NCBI GenBank assembly: GCA_026129545.1
Contig: JAHCHX010000002.1
Location: forward strand, 682,001 to 746,000
DNA from: Saprospiraceae bacterium
Lineage (GTDB): Bacteria; Bacteroidota; Bacteroidia; Chitinophagales; Saprospiraceae
Length of the DNA stretch: 64,000 nucleotides
Direction of reading: 5' to 3'
The notes under the pieces are model-generated. The model ran no database searches and had not been told where the DNA came from. It worked only from the letters and a program-made list of their open reading frames with translations. Position 1 is the first letter of the stretch. The number at the start of each line of letters is the position of its first letter. This document shows, one piece after another, positions 35,109 through 43,353 of this stretch. A program made the translations under genes and the position numbers.

Positions 35109-36641
35109 TCAAAACTCAAACTTAATCCCCTGCGCCAACGGCAGCGCCTCCGAATAGTTAATCGTGTTTGTTTGCCTCCTCATGTAAGCTTTCCATGAAT
35201 CGGAACCCGATTCGCGCCCGCCCCCGGTTTCTTTTTCGCCGCCAAACGCACCGCCGATTTCTGCGCCAGAGGTGCCGATGTTCACGTTGGCGATGCCGCA
35301 ATCGGAGCCGCTGGCGGAAAGAAAACGCTCGGCCTCGCGCAGGTTGGTGGTCATGATGGCCGACGAAAGTCCTTGCGGCACAGCGTTTTGCAGCGCAATC
35401 GCCTCTTCGATGGTTTTGTATTTGATGAGGTAAAGAATCGGCGCGAAGGTCTCGTGCTGCACGATGTCCCAGTGGTTTTCCACTTCGGCGATGCAGGGCT
35501 TCACATAGCAGCCGCTCTCGTAGCCTTTGCCCGACAATACGCCGCCTTCCACGACGAATTTGCCCCCGTGCTTTTTGATGGACTCAATGGCGGCGAGGTA
35601 GTTGTCCACGGCGTATTTGTCAATGAGCGGGCCGACATGGTTGTTCGGGTCGAGCGGGTCGCCGATGCGAAGTTGGGGGTAGGCTTTGGCAAGGGTGTTT
35701 TTCACCTGTTCATACACTGATTCGTGCACGATGAGCCGCCTTGTGGAAGTGCAGCGTTGCCCTGCTGTGCCGACCGCGCCGAACACCGCGCCTGTCAGCA
35801 CCATTTTCATGTCTGCCGAGGGCGTGATGATGATGGCGTTGTTGCCGCCCAGTTCGAGGATGGTACGGCCAAGTCGGGCAGATACGGTTTGGCCCACGAT
35901 TTTGCCCATGCGCACGCTACCTGTGGCGCTCACGAGCGCGACGCGATGGTCTTTGGTCATGAACTCGCCCACTTTGTAGTCGCCATTGATGATGCAAGAA
36001 ATGCCCTCCGGCAAATCGTTGGCTTTCAATACTTTTTGGAACAAATGCTGACAAGCGATGGAGCAAAGCGGCGTTTTTTCCGAAGGCTTCCACACGCACA
36101 CGTCGCCGCAAACCCAGGCGATGCAGGCGTTCCACGACCACACGGCGACGGGGAAATTGAACGCCGATATGATGCCGACGATGCCAAGCGGATGCCATTG
36201 CTCGTACATCCGGTGACCGGGGCGCTCGGAGTGCATAGTGAGGCCATAGAGTTGGCGCGAAAGGCCGACCGCAAAATCGCAGATATCAATCATCTCCTGC
36301 ACTTCGCCCCAGCCCTCTTGAAGGCTTTTGCCCATCTCGTAGGAGACGAGCCGACCGAGTGGGTCTTTGTATTGGCGCAGCACGTCGCCGAATTGGCGCA
36401 CGATTTCGCCGCGCTTCGGGGCGGGCATCTCGCGCCATATTTTGAAGGCGGTTTGGGCGGACTGGATGACTTGGTCGTATTGCTCGCGGGTGGTGATGCT
36501 CACCGAGCCAATATACTCGCCATTCACAGGCGAATGGGAATCAAGGAAACGGCGGTGGCCGGAGATGGCGTTCAGCCCGGTGGAGGTGCCAGTGTTGCGC
36601 GTGCGGAGGCCGAGTTTTTTCAGAAAATCTTTGACTTGCAT
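35109..36641 (-). CDS. Aldehyde dehydrogenase, ALDH7/antiquitin type
   Basis: 510 residues. NAD-dependent aldehyde dehydrogenase; LELGGNNAIII carries the catalytic Glu, GTAGQRCTSTRRL the catalytic Cys in the wording typical of ALDH7 (alpha-aminoadipic semialdehyde dehydrogenase, AmaB), and FNFPVAVWSWN the NAD-site Asn region. Likely oxidises alpha-aminoadipate semialdehyde in lysine degradation; substrate inferred from subfamily. Start is the ATG at 36641 (MQVKDFLKKLG), as the upstream extension is low-complexity. The candidate promoter is 49 bases upstream. Confidence 0.92.
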   Translation of the reverse strand: MQVKDFLKKLGLRTRNTGTSTGLNAISGHRRFLDSHSPVNGEYIGSVSITTREQYDQVIQSAQTAFKIWREMPAPKRGEIVRQFGDVLRQYKDPLGRLVSYEMGKSLQEGWGEVQEMIDICDFAVGLSRQLYGLTMHSERPGHRMYEQWHPLGIVGIISAFNFPVAVWSWNACIAWVCGDVCVWKPSEKTPLCSIACQHLFQKVLKANDLPEGISCIINGDYKVGEFMTKDHRVALVSATGSVRMGKIVGQTVSARLGRTILELGGNNAIIITPSADMKMVLTGAVFGAVGTAGQRCTSTRRLIVHESVYEQVKNTLAKAYPQLRIGDPLDPNNHVGPLIDKYAVDNYLAAIESIKKHGGKFVVEGGVLSGKGYESGCYVKPCIAEVENHWDIVQHETFAPILYLIKYKTIEEAIALQNAVPQGLSSAIMTTNLREAERFLSASGSDCGIANVNIGTSGAEIGGAFGGEKETGGGRESGSDSWKAYMRRQTNTINYSEALPLAQGIKFEF

Positions 36642-36689
36642 GGATGATAGATGGTTGAGGGTGGAAGGTTGAGGGTTAAAAACGGGGCG

Positions 36690-36697
36690 CAAAGGTA
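36690..36697 (-). promoter_or_regulatory. Candidate -7 box for the ALDH7 gene
   Basis: TACCTTTG on the minus strand, 49 bases before the ATG at 36641. Confidence 0.5.
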
Positions 36698-36844
36698 GTC
36701 AAAAGGGGGAAGGAAAATGGCGAAAGCAAACGACGATTAAAAGGCGACTAATAGCCAATTAAATCTTTGATGCGGTACTGCATGCTTCGCTTTTCAGGCT
36801 ACTTTCGCGTAGTAAAATTTTATCACCTTCAAAAAGAATGCAAA

Positions 36845-37147
36845 ATGGCAAACGTAACAAATTACCATGTGCTGTTCTACGGCACTTCTGATGGATACCA
36901 AGACAATCGCGCACAAATCTCGCTTTACAATGGCAACACCGTTTTGGGCTACATCCGGTTTCACGACACCGGGATGCCTTTTCCAAACGACAGTCAAACG
37001 GGTGGGCGGGTTACCATGCATTTGCCCTCGTCCATGTTTCAGAGCGTGCTCGATGTGCTTAGAAACGAGTCCCCCATCAACTACTATTTTGCATCGGGCC
37101 ATGCCTTCTTGGGCACAAGTACCGAACCCGTAGGCGAGGGAGAATAA
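36845..37147 (+). CDS. Small conserved-looking hypothetical protein
   Basis: 100 residues from the ATG at 36845: MANVTNYHVLFYGTSDGYQD, then alternating beta-type segments (QISLYNGNTVLGYIRFHD) and INYYFASGHAFLGTSTEPVGEGE at the end. No signal, no membrane segment and no recognised domain. It is followed by hairpin repeat copy 3 and a strong terminator. I cannot give a function. Confidence 0.65.
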   Translation: MANVTNYHVLFYGTSDGYQDNRAQISLYNGNTVLGYIRFHDTGMPFPNDSQTGGRVTMHLPSSMFQSVLDVLRNESPINYYFASGHAFLGTSTEPVGEGE

Positions 37148-37160
37148 GTCCACAGGGTGT

Positions 37161-37219
37161 TAGACTTGTTGCGGTGGGGGCCCTTGGCAAAGGGAAAGCC
37201 CTCCACCGCAGCAAGTCTA
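37161..37219. repeat. Hairpin repeat family A, copy 3
   Basis: 59 bases: TAGACTTGTTGCGGTGG at the left pairs with CCACCGCAGCAAGTCTA at the right, one mismatch in the outer 17 pairs. Its inner part ...CCCTTGGCAAAGGG... is palindromic too. Confidence 0.85.
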
Positions 37220-37228
37220 TTGAAATTC

Positions 37229-37271
37229 AAAAACATGGGCTGTCCTGTATCATCGGAACAGCCCATGTTTT
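37229..37271 (+). terminator. Terminator of the small hypothetical gene
   Basis: AAAACATGGGCTGT... pairs with ...ACAGCCCATGTTTT and is followed by T residues; 80 bases after the stop, beyond repeat copy 3. Confidence 0.8.
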
Positions 37272-37293
37272 TTGGTTTGCCCTAACGTGGGTT

Positions 37294-37340
37294 TATATCC
37301 AGATTAAAGAGGATTCGAATCTGCCCGTTGGCAAGGCAGG
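37294..37340 (+). repeat. Half copy of the AGATTAAAGAGGATT palindrome
   Basis: TATATCCAGATTAAAGAGGA, then TTCGAATCTGCCCGTTGGCAA and GGCAGG, equals the left arm and loop of the complete palindrome at 45962-46034, with the right arm lost. Confidence 0.75.
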
Positions 37341-37559
37341 GATTTCCTTGATTGATTTTTGTGATTTTCAAAGGATTGCGAGCGCCGTTCGTTCAAAACC
37401 ACCTTGTCAGACCCTGCACTCAGGGACTTGCCCAACCAAGTGAAGCGGACGGGGCTGATTTGCGTTGACTATAAATGCTGTTGGTACGTTACCTTGATAT
37501 TCACCCCATGTAAAGTCACGAAGAAGACACTACTATACATTTGAGGTGTCGTTGTGTCA

Positions 37560-37635
37560 AGAATCCCGTAGGGACTGCATCTTTGTAGAGAACGCCAAAG
37601 GACATTCTGCACTGTTCCGTAGGAACGGTATCTAG
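37560..37635 (+). repeat. CCGTAGG-type short repeats
   Basis: CCCGTAGGGACTGCATCTTT followed by GTAGAGAACGCC, then TTCCGTAGGAACGGTATCT. Related words recur at 37826-37848 (opposite direction), 37881-37905 and 45911-45945. Confidence 0.65.
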
Positions 37636-37637
37636 GG

Positions 37638-37806
37638 CAGAGCAAACGCATCAAAATGGCACAAACCTCGTAGAGGTCAAATGTTGGTAGAAACGCCCCA
37701 TTTTCGCGGTGTTTACGACCCCGGCGGGGCCGAATGTTGGTGACCTGTTTGCTGCGATAGACATTTGACCTCTCCGAGGTCGGTTGTATTTTGATGCGTT
37801 TGCCTG
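37638..37806 (+). mobile_element. MITE family B, copy 1 (169 bp)
   Basis: Ends CAGAGCAAACGCATCAAAAT and ATTTTGATGCGTTTGCCTG are imperfect terminal inverted repeats. Flanking 11-mers GGTATCTAGGG (37627-37637) and GGTATCTGGGG (37807-37817) differ at one base, a target duplication. Compared with copy 3 it lacks one internal module. Confidence 0.85.
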
Positions 37807-38006
37807 GGTATCTGGGGGAGCGAGATGCCGTTCCTACGGAACGATGAAATAATTTTGTCGCAGGCCCCTACCACTACACAGATATAGTCCCTACGGGACT
37901 TTTAGCCTCCCCGCTGGATGCACAAAAAACAAAAATGTCTGGTAGTGTGCACGAAGAGCCCAAAATCTTGTGTCATGAAAATAGAGGCTTAACTTTGTCA
38001 TTGACA

Positions 38007-38112
38007 GGTATACTTCGCGCCGTTAGGTTTTGGGCATGGCTGCAATCGCGATCTGTTCAAAATCAATCACATCAATCATGTCCGTCTAACAAATCCTAGC
38101 GAATCAAGGTAT
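38007..38112 (-). repeat. Dispersed repeat family C, copy 2
   Basis: On the minus strand: ACCTTGATTCGCTAGGATTT, TTGATTTTGAACAGATCGCG, GCCATGCCCAAAACCTAACGG, GCGCGAAGTATACC. Its head touches the -7 box of the next gene. Confidence 0.8.
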
Positions 38113-38119
38113 AACTTTG
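38112..38119 (+). promoter_or_regulatory. Candidate -7 box at the edge of repeat C
   Basis: TAACTTTG, 87 bases before the ATG at 38207; its first bases belong to the repeat, so the repeat may supply part of a promoter. Confidence 0.35.
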
Positions 38120-38206
38120 CCAAAGCAATCCTCCAAACAGCATAATCCGAAATAGACTTAATCGCTACTGGAGCATCTCCTTTCACTTTTCAATAAAAAT
38201 TTTTCC

Positions 38207-38728
38207 ATGAAAAAGCATTGTCTGTTGTGGTTCTTTATTGCGGCACTTCTGGCCTCCTCGTCTCAAGCTTCGGCCCAAAATAACCATAAAGATGTCTGCT
38301 TAAAAATTGGGGGCTGTTACTTCATCAACTGCAAACGCACCATCGCATTTGGAGAATACTCCATTTTGACCGTCAGCGGCAACGATAGTACCGGGCGAAT
38401 GGTCAATTTCGAGATTTACGCACCTTCCGGCGTACTAGAAGCCTCCTTGAAGGAAGGCAAATTTACCGGCAGCCAAGCTGCTTCATTTGAGGCAAAAAGC
38501 ATCAAAGACGGGTTTACCGTCACGGACACGCGCAATAGCCGGGTCGTGCTGAAAGTCGTCAGTATTTACAGCGATGAAAACAAACGCGATGAGATGAACG
38601 TATGGGGCGATTTTTTCCTGCCCAACGGCGGGCGCTTCATGTTCACACCCGAGACATCAAACCTGCCCATGCTCGATATGATGAAAGGCAGCACGTTCAG
38701 AAATGTCGGCACTGCTATCCAGATATAG
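38207..38728 (+). CDS. Secreted hypothetical protein
   Basis: 173 residues with a clear signal peptide (LLWFFIAALLASSSQASAQ, cleavage near 24). The mature part is beta-rich (EYSILTVSGNDSTGRMVNFEIYAPSG) with two early cysteines (VCLKIGGCYFINC). No known domain. It may be exported with the barrel-like protein encoded 140 bases downstream on the same strand. Function unknown. Confidence 0.7.
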   Translation: MKKHCLLWFFIAALLASSSQASAQNNHKDVCLKIGGCYFINCKRTIAFGEYSILTVSGNDSTGRMVNFEIYAPSGVLEASLKEGKFTGSQAASFEAKSIKDGFTVTDTRNSRVVLKVVSIYSDENKRDEMNVWGDFFLPNGGRFMFTPETSNLPMLDMMKGSTFRNVGTAIQI

Positions 38729-38868
38729 TTTCTGCAATTGTTAGCGGCCTCGCCAACAGCAGGCGAGACGTTATTCAGCATCAAGAAGGTTAAATACTCA
38801 TTTAGGCGATTTGGCCAACGCAGCAGATGAATGGGAAATAACGTATTCTTGCGTAAATCTTTCTCAAC

Positions 38869-39609
38869 TTGAAACAAATACTTACAATCGGCATCCTATG
38901 CTTCCTCTCCCCTTGCCTTTCAGCACAAACGACCAACGAAAAACAGGTCAAAAACGAAGTGAAATACAACCAGCACGAATACGAAATAGGGATTGACGTC
39001 AAGTCCATTTTTTCTTTGCAAGGCATTGGCTCGGGGCTTATTTTCAAGAAGCGGATAGGCGAAAAAAAGTACATCAACGTTTATGAAAAAAGGGCATTGC
39101 GCCTGTCATTGGGCGGCGCATTTGAGGTCCCCACCAATGCCAAGGTAGAAGGTAATTCTCCGGGAAACGACGTGCGCGACTTAAAAAGCGCTCGCGGGTC
39201 AATTCTTGCCAGCGTTGGGCTAGAATGGCAAAAGCAAAGAGAGCGAATCCAGTTTTTCTATGGAGGGGACTGTTCTGCGGTGCATTCGACTTTCGGCACG
39301 GGTTTATACCCATCCGTGGTTTACATTTCAGACCAAAACATTACCACAAATGTGTATTACGACCAAACTCGCACATTGGCTACTGGCGTGAATGGATTCG
39401 GCGGCATTCGTTTTTTCTTTTCTCCACGCTTTAGCGTAAGTGCCGAATCAGGCATGTTCATTGGCTACAGGTTTGCCAAAACACGCTTTCATTACACTTA
39501 TGTTGACTCCAATTTTTCACCTCAAAAAATCACGAGGGAGGAAAAGGCGGGTAGCATCATTTGGCAAACACAGTACCTGCGCTCGCTTTACTTCAGCTAT
39601 TATTTTTGA
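38869..39609 (+). CDS. Outer membrane beta-barrel-like protein
   Basis: 246 residues. Signal peptide (MKQILTIGILCFLSPCLSAQ), then alternating polar/hydrophobic strands (LRLSLGGAFEV, GSILASVGLEWQKQ, GVNGFGGIRFFFSPRFSVSAESG) and a terminal aromatic residue (YLRSLYFSYYF), as in outer membrane barrels of about eight strands. The start codon is TTG, chosen because the signal peptide begins there; no ATG fits. Role unknown. Confidence 0.72.
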   Translation: MKQILTIGILCFLSPCLSAQTTNEKQVKNEVKYNQHEYEIGIDVKSIFSLQGIGSGLIFKKRIGEKKYINVYEKRALRLSLGGAFEVPTNAKVEGNSPGNDVRDLKSARGSILASVGLEWQKQRERIQFFYGGDCSAVHSTFGTGLYPSVVYISDQNITTNVYYDQTRTLATGVNGFGGIRFFFSPRFSVSAESGMFIGYRFAKTRFHYTYVDSNFSPQKITREEKAGSIIWQTQYLRSLYFSYYF

Positions 39610-39649
39610 CTAAGGAATTCAACTTATCGCGAGCCGTGAGCAATCTTCC

Positions 39650-40855
39650 TTACATCATAAACTGCAAGCTAGGGTTCAGGTAAGTGTAGTTGTCGAACAC
39701 TCCATTGCCGATACGGCGGCCATTGGCGATATGCAGCCCCAGTTTTAGTTTGTTGCGATTGAGCAGCCAGTTCACCCCTCCCGACCATTGCGTGTGAGGT
39801 GTTGCCTGCGTGAACGGATTGACTTGCCGAGCAAACATGGTATCGCTCTTGTCGCCCGTGTACATCACGCAGAATTGCCAAGCGCCGCCCCAATTGTCCG
39901 GCACATTCCACGCGGCTTTTATCACATAGCTCTGGTCAATGGTGCGGAGGCTGCTGCCGTTGTTGAGCGGCGAGTCGCGGTGAAGCCAAAGCCACTCCCC
40001 CACCACATCGAGCGGCCCCCAGTTGATTTGCAGGTCGGTGCCATAAAAGCCATTGTTGCGAAAAAGATTGGTTCGGCTTTGGTAGGCATGGCTGAATCCT
40101 ATGCTCACGCTCTTTCTTTCCCCAAAACCAGACTGGAAATAGGTGGTCAGGTATTCCGTCATTTCGCGGTCACCCAACATGAAGACCACCCGCGAGCAGA
40201 TAAGCGGGCTCCAAATCGGCCCATCGCCCCGAATGGTGGGGTGGTTGGGGTCGAAAAGTCCCGCGTCGTAGAGCAGCGAGAACGATGAGCCAGTGTAAAG
40301 CCCACCGACGTTGATGCCTGTCTCGCGGCCTATGCCCCTTCCGGTGACGTGGATACGTGGATGAAAACTGGGAAGCCCTTTTTCCTGTGAGATGCAAAAA
40401 GAGGAGCTGTTGATAGATTCCTTTCCAGCCCGGGGGCGAAAATACCCGGTGGTGATGTTGAGCAGCGGGTGCGCCCGGTAGGTTATCTGGATGTCGCGCG
40501 GGAAAAAAGTAGTGTTGTCCTCGGCGTTGGGCACACCTGCCGCGGTGGTGGAGGGGTCTTTGCCGACACCGTCATAAGCGAAGGAAGCATTGAACAGCAC
40601 CTTGCTGCTCAAGCGCCCCGACACTCCCAAGCGCCCCCTTCTGATGTGAGGGTCTAAGCGTGGGTCAACCTCTAAGCCGGAATAGCGCAGTGAGATGACG
40701 TTCCAGAACTGGATGTACTGATTGATTTCGACGAAGCCGCTGTCGCTGATAGGTATGCGGGCTGCCCAATCCTTGAAGAGCGGGTTTTGCGCGGATAAGG
40801 ATGGCGACACCATCCACAGCAGCCACATTAAAGTAGTGTTTGTCAGTTTGGACAT
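39650..40855 (-). CDS. Porin, phosphate-selective O/P-like
   Basis: 401 residues. Signal peptide to about 23 (MWLLWMVSPSLSAQ). The mature protein reads like a 16-strand porin of the OprO/OprP group: IRRGRLGVSGRLSSKVLFNASFAYDG, PLLNITTGYFRPRAGKES, KAAWNVPDNWGGAWQFCVMYT and KLKLGLHIANG; it ends YLNPSLQFMM. Start is the ATG at 40855 rather than 40873. Substrate cannot be told; no phosphate genes are near. Confidence 0.8.
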   Translation of the reverse strand: MSKLTNTTLMWLLWMVSPSLSAQNPLFKDWAARIPISDSGFVEINQYIQFWNVISLRYSGLEVDPRLDPHIRRGRLGVSGRLSSKVLFNASFAYDGVGKDPSTTAAGVPNAEDNTTFFPRDIQITYRAHPLLNITTGYFRPRAGKESINSSSFCISQEKGLPSFHPRIHVTGRGIGRETGINVGGLYTGSSFSLLYDAGLFDPNHPTIRGDGPIWSPLICSRVVFMLGDREMTEYLTTYFQSGFGERKSVSIGFSHAYQSRTNLFRNNGFYGTDLQINWGPLDVVGEWLWLHRDSPLNNGSSLRTIDQSYVIKAAWNVPDNWGGAWQFCVMYTGDKSDTMFARQVNPFTQATPHTQWSGGVNWLLNRNKLKLGLHIANGRRIGNGVFDNYTYLNPSLQFMM

Positions 40856-40874
40856 AAATCGGCCATACTTCATT

Positions 40875-41118
40875 TATCCTATGATTCGCTAGGATTTGTC
40901 AGATGTCCATGATTGGTGTTCTTGATTTTGAGCAGATTGCACTTTTAGCCATGCCCAAAACCTAACGGCGCGAGGTCAGGGCAAACGCATCAAAATGGCA
41001 CAAACCTCGGAGAGGTCGTGATAATTATCACAAAAACACACCATTTCTACTGCCGACATTTGACCTCTCCGAGGTCGGTTGTATTTTGATGCGTTTGCCC
41101 TGCGGCGCGAGGTATATT
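40875..41118 (+). repeat. Dispersed repeat family C, copy 3, split by a MITE
   Basis: Head ATGATTCGCTAGGATTTGTC to CGGCGCGAGGT at 40976, then the MITE, then CGGCGCGAGGTATATTTC from 41103. The repeated CGGCGCGAGGT is the target duplication, so the repeat C copy was there first. Confidence 0.85.
40977..41102 (+). mobile_element. MITE family B, copy 2 (126 bp)
   Basis: Perfect 20-base terminal inverted repeat CAGGGCAAACGCATCAAAAT, extending imperfectly to 41 bases. Flanked by a perfect 11-bp duplication CGGCGCGAGGT (40966-40976 and 41103-41113). The interior holds the palindrome GTGATAATTATCAC. It ends 16 bases before the response regulator stop codon. Confidence 0.92.
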
Positions 41119-41499
41119 TCACTCCATCCCCTCCAAGAGGCTGTCAATCTCTTTGAACGATTGCAAATCCTTGATGACGTAGTAAATCGCGCCCTTGGCA
41201 ATGGTCTGCAAGGCGACCCCGTAGTGTTCCTGTGAGGAGAGCATGATGACCTTGATATCCTCGTCCGTCTTTTTGATTTCTTTCAAAATCTCGAGGCCGT
41301 TTTTCGCGCCCGGCACCTCCGAATCGAGATAATAGTCGAGGATGATTAGATAGGGGTTTTCGTCGAGGTTTTCCAGACATTGCTCCCCTGTCGAGAAAGT
41401 CTTGACGGAATAGCCTTGTGCTTCCAGATGGTCGGCGAGCATGGCAGCGTACATATTGTCGTCGTCCACGACGAAGATGTCTCTGTTCGAGTTTTCCAT
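41119..41499 (-). CDS. Single-domain response regulator
   Basis: 126 residues, a lone CheY-like receiver. Acidic pocket VDDDN (11-15), phosphoacceptor Asp55 in LILDYYLDS (LIILDYY), Ser/Thr in MLSSQEHY and Lys110 (YVIKD). No output domain and no kinase next to it. It lies 71 bases after the APH-like gene on the same strand, so may be the last gene of that group or stand alone. Confidence 0.92.
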   Translation of the reverse strand: MENSNRDIFVVDDDNMYAAMLADHLEAQGYSVKTFSTGEQCLENLDENPYLIILDYYLDSEVPGAKNGLEILKEIKKTDEDIKVIMLSSQEHYGVALQTIAKGAIYYVIKDLQSFKEIDSLLEGME

Positions 41500-41570
41500 A
41501 TTGAGTCAGGTGTGTTGCGCGGCGAAGGTAGATAAGTTGCGCAGATGAAAAAACGAGAAATCTCCGGGGA

Positions 41571-42590
41571 CTACTCCAATGCTTGAAGGTATCGCGCCAA
41601 CAAAGCCTGATATGTCGCTGCGGAGGCTTCGAGGGTGGGAGCGGGGTGCTGTTCCCATTCCGTTAGCGCCACTTTGAGCCGAACGTTGGCACGGTAGGCT
41701 TTGAAATAAAGAAACAGGCGCTCGTCTTCCGCGTTTTCGAGGCAAGGCCAGTGGTGGCAATAGGCCTTCATAAATGCCGCCGCGAGTTCGGGGTGGCCGT
41801 TTGCTTCCAAATCCATGCAGAGGAAAGCCAGTTCGTTGAGCACGTCCAGCTGTCGGAAGTGTGGGTTGAACTCGATGCAGTCGAACACCACCGGGCCTTG
41901 TGGCAGCAGGAATATGTTGCGTGCGTGCAGGTCGCCGTGCCCTTCCACCCAAAAACCCCTGAGCGCACGCTCGTGCAGTCGCGGCTCGTGTTTGTTCAGA
42001 AAAGTGCCGACCTGATTGCGCCACGCCTCGAACTGCTTCGATGCGGCTGCGCCCGACACCTTTTGCGCCGTCGCTTCCAAGCGAAACAAATCATCGAAAT
42101 CGGCTCGGTGGCTGCTCGGCTCGTAGTCAAGCGTTTGGCCGTCCAGCACTGATGTTCGATGAAACCGGGCCAACATGGCGGCAAGCGTCTCCATGTTGGC
42201 GAGCGTGACGGCGTGTTGGCGCAGCAGTTTGTCCATCTGTAAGCCATTGTCCATGCGCTTCATGGCGACGGCGAAGTCCATCGCGGCCTCGTCGGCGGCA
42301 GTCTGGCTTATCGCGGGTATTCCGTTTTTTGAAAAAATGATGGGTAATACGTCCAGATACATATCGGGAGCGAGGCGGCGATTGAGGCGCAGTTCTTCGA
42401 GGCAGTAATGCGCCCTTTTTTCCAAGGTGCTAAAATCGAGAAACGGGAACCGGACGGGCTTTTTGATTTTGAAGGCAAACGTAGGGGTCAAAATGACCCA
42501 AGAAATATGGGTCTCCACCAAATCAACTGGCGCGGAAGGCCCCGGAAAGCCACCTTCCGCCACCATCGAGTGTATTTGTTCGGAGGTCAT
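41571..42590 (-). CDS. Aminoglycoside phosphotransferase-like kinase
   Basis: 339 residues from the ATG at 42590. An APH/choline-kinase fold: an N-terminal lobe with FAFKIKKPVRFPFLDFSTLEKR (Lys of the ATP site) and the Brenner-type motif GHGDLHARNIF (catalytic Asp) with FDCIEFN (metal-binding Asp). This wording is that of the APH half of two-domain APH-AAA proteins. Its start overlaps the DUF5995 stop by four bases (ATGA), so translation is coupled. The small-molecule substrate is unknown; antibiotic resistance is not implied. Confidence 0.88.
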   Translation of the reverse strand: MTSEQIHSMVAEGGFPGPSAPVDLVETHISWVILTPTFAFKIKKPVRFPFLDFSTLEKRAHYCLEELRLNRRLAPDMYLDVLPIIFSKNGIPAISQTAADEAAMDFAVAMKRMDNGLQMDKLLRQHAVTLANMETLAAMLARFHRTSVLDGQTLDYEPSSHRADFDDLFRLEATAQKVSGAAASKQFEAWRNQVGTFLNKHEPRLHERALRGFWVEGHGDLHARNIFLLPQGPVVFDCIEFNPHFRQLDVLNELAFLCMDLEANGHPELAAAFMKAYCHHWPCLENAEDERLFLYFKAYRANVRLKVALTEWEQHPAPTLEASAATYQALLARYLQALE

Positions 42591-43309
42591 GGCACACGCG
42601 CTTTTGAGATGCGCATCAGTCGGGTACGGGAGAGTTCTTTGCCCCTTGTCAGCACCTTTTGTTCTTGAGCGGCGCGAATGGCTTCCCATTGGTTGGGCGT
42701 GACGGCGGTCAAGAGGTCGAGCGTGACGCGCCACACTTCGGTGCGCCAACCCGTGATGAGCTGTGCGAGCAGCCATTCGTCCATGCGGCCCATCAATCGG
42801 TCCACCAAGGCCATGACGGGCGAGCGAGGCTCTATCACCTCGTCCTGCACCGTGTCAATGGTCTCCGCGATGATGATGTTGACCGTCTCGTGGTCGGTCT
42901 TTCTGATTTGTCTTTCAGGTTCCGCGAGGGTTGGCCATTCGGCGTGCAGCCCGTCGTAGAGCGCCAATGGCAAATCGTAGTTGATGTGTGCGTTGATGCC
43001 CAGCAACAGATGTTGCATGATGTGCAGGCGTTTTTGCAGCGCCACGTCGTGCACTTGTTTCCACACGGGGGGCGTGTCGGGGTGTTGCTGTTCGTAGAGT
43101 GTCAAGGCATCGTAGTAATAGTCGGCGAACCGCAACATCAGCCGCTCCACCCATTGTGCGTCGGTGAAGCGGCCGTCGGCGACGGCTTGCACCATGTTGC
43201 GGCTCATCATGCCGTAGCAACGCTGAAAGACGTAGCGCTGGTCGCTGTTTTTTTCCCAGACATCGGCTTGGGCGGACATACGGTCGAGTAGGTGTTGAGT
43301 TGTCTGCAT
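42587..43309 (-). CDS. DUF5995-family protein
   Basis: 240 residues from the ATG at 43309. Mostly helical, with RYVFQRCYGMMSRNMVQAV, RFADYYYDALTLY and the signature LLGINAHINYDLPLALYDGL. The family has no assigned function. It sits between an AAA kinase gene (44 bases upstream) and the APH-like gene (4-base overlap). Confidence 0.82.
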   Translation of the reverse strand: MQTTQHLLDRMSAQADVWEKNSDQRYVFQRCYGMMSRNMVQAVADGRFTDAQWVERLMLRFADYYYDALTLYEQQHPDTPPVWKQVHDVALQKRLHIMQHLLLGINAHINYDLPLALYDGLHAEWPTLAEPERQIRKTDHETVNIIIAETIDTVQDEVIEPRSPVMALVDRLMGRMDEWLLAQLITGWRTEVWRVTLDLLTAVTPNQWEAIRAAQEQKVLTRGKELSRTRLMRISKARVP

Positions 43310-43353
43310 GAGGGCAAATAACGAATGAAAAAGCCACGCCTCCACATCTTTCC

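Larger units (their letters stand above)
37148..38206. other. Repeat-packed intergenic region
   Basis: 1059 bases without a credible gene. From left to right: hairpin A copy 3, a terminator, half of a 32-bp-arm palindrome at 37294-37340, CCGTAGG-type repeats near 37560-37640 and 37826-37905, MITE copy 1 at 37638-37806 and repeat C at 38007-38112. Confidence 0.75.

Noticed and set aside
37294..37340. tRNA T-arm-like word GATTCGAATC in the palindrome family
   Set aside because: No acceptor, D or anticodon arm can be formed; the word is part of a palindrome whose complete copy is at 45962.
41571..42590. Antibiotic resistance gene
   Set aside because: The APH-like fold is that of the widespread APH-AAA protein half, set in an operon with a kinase and DUF5995; nothing points to aminoglycosides.
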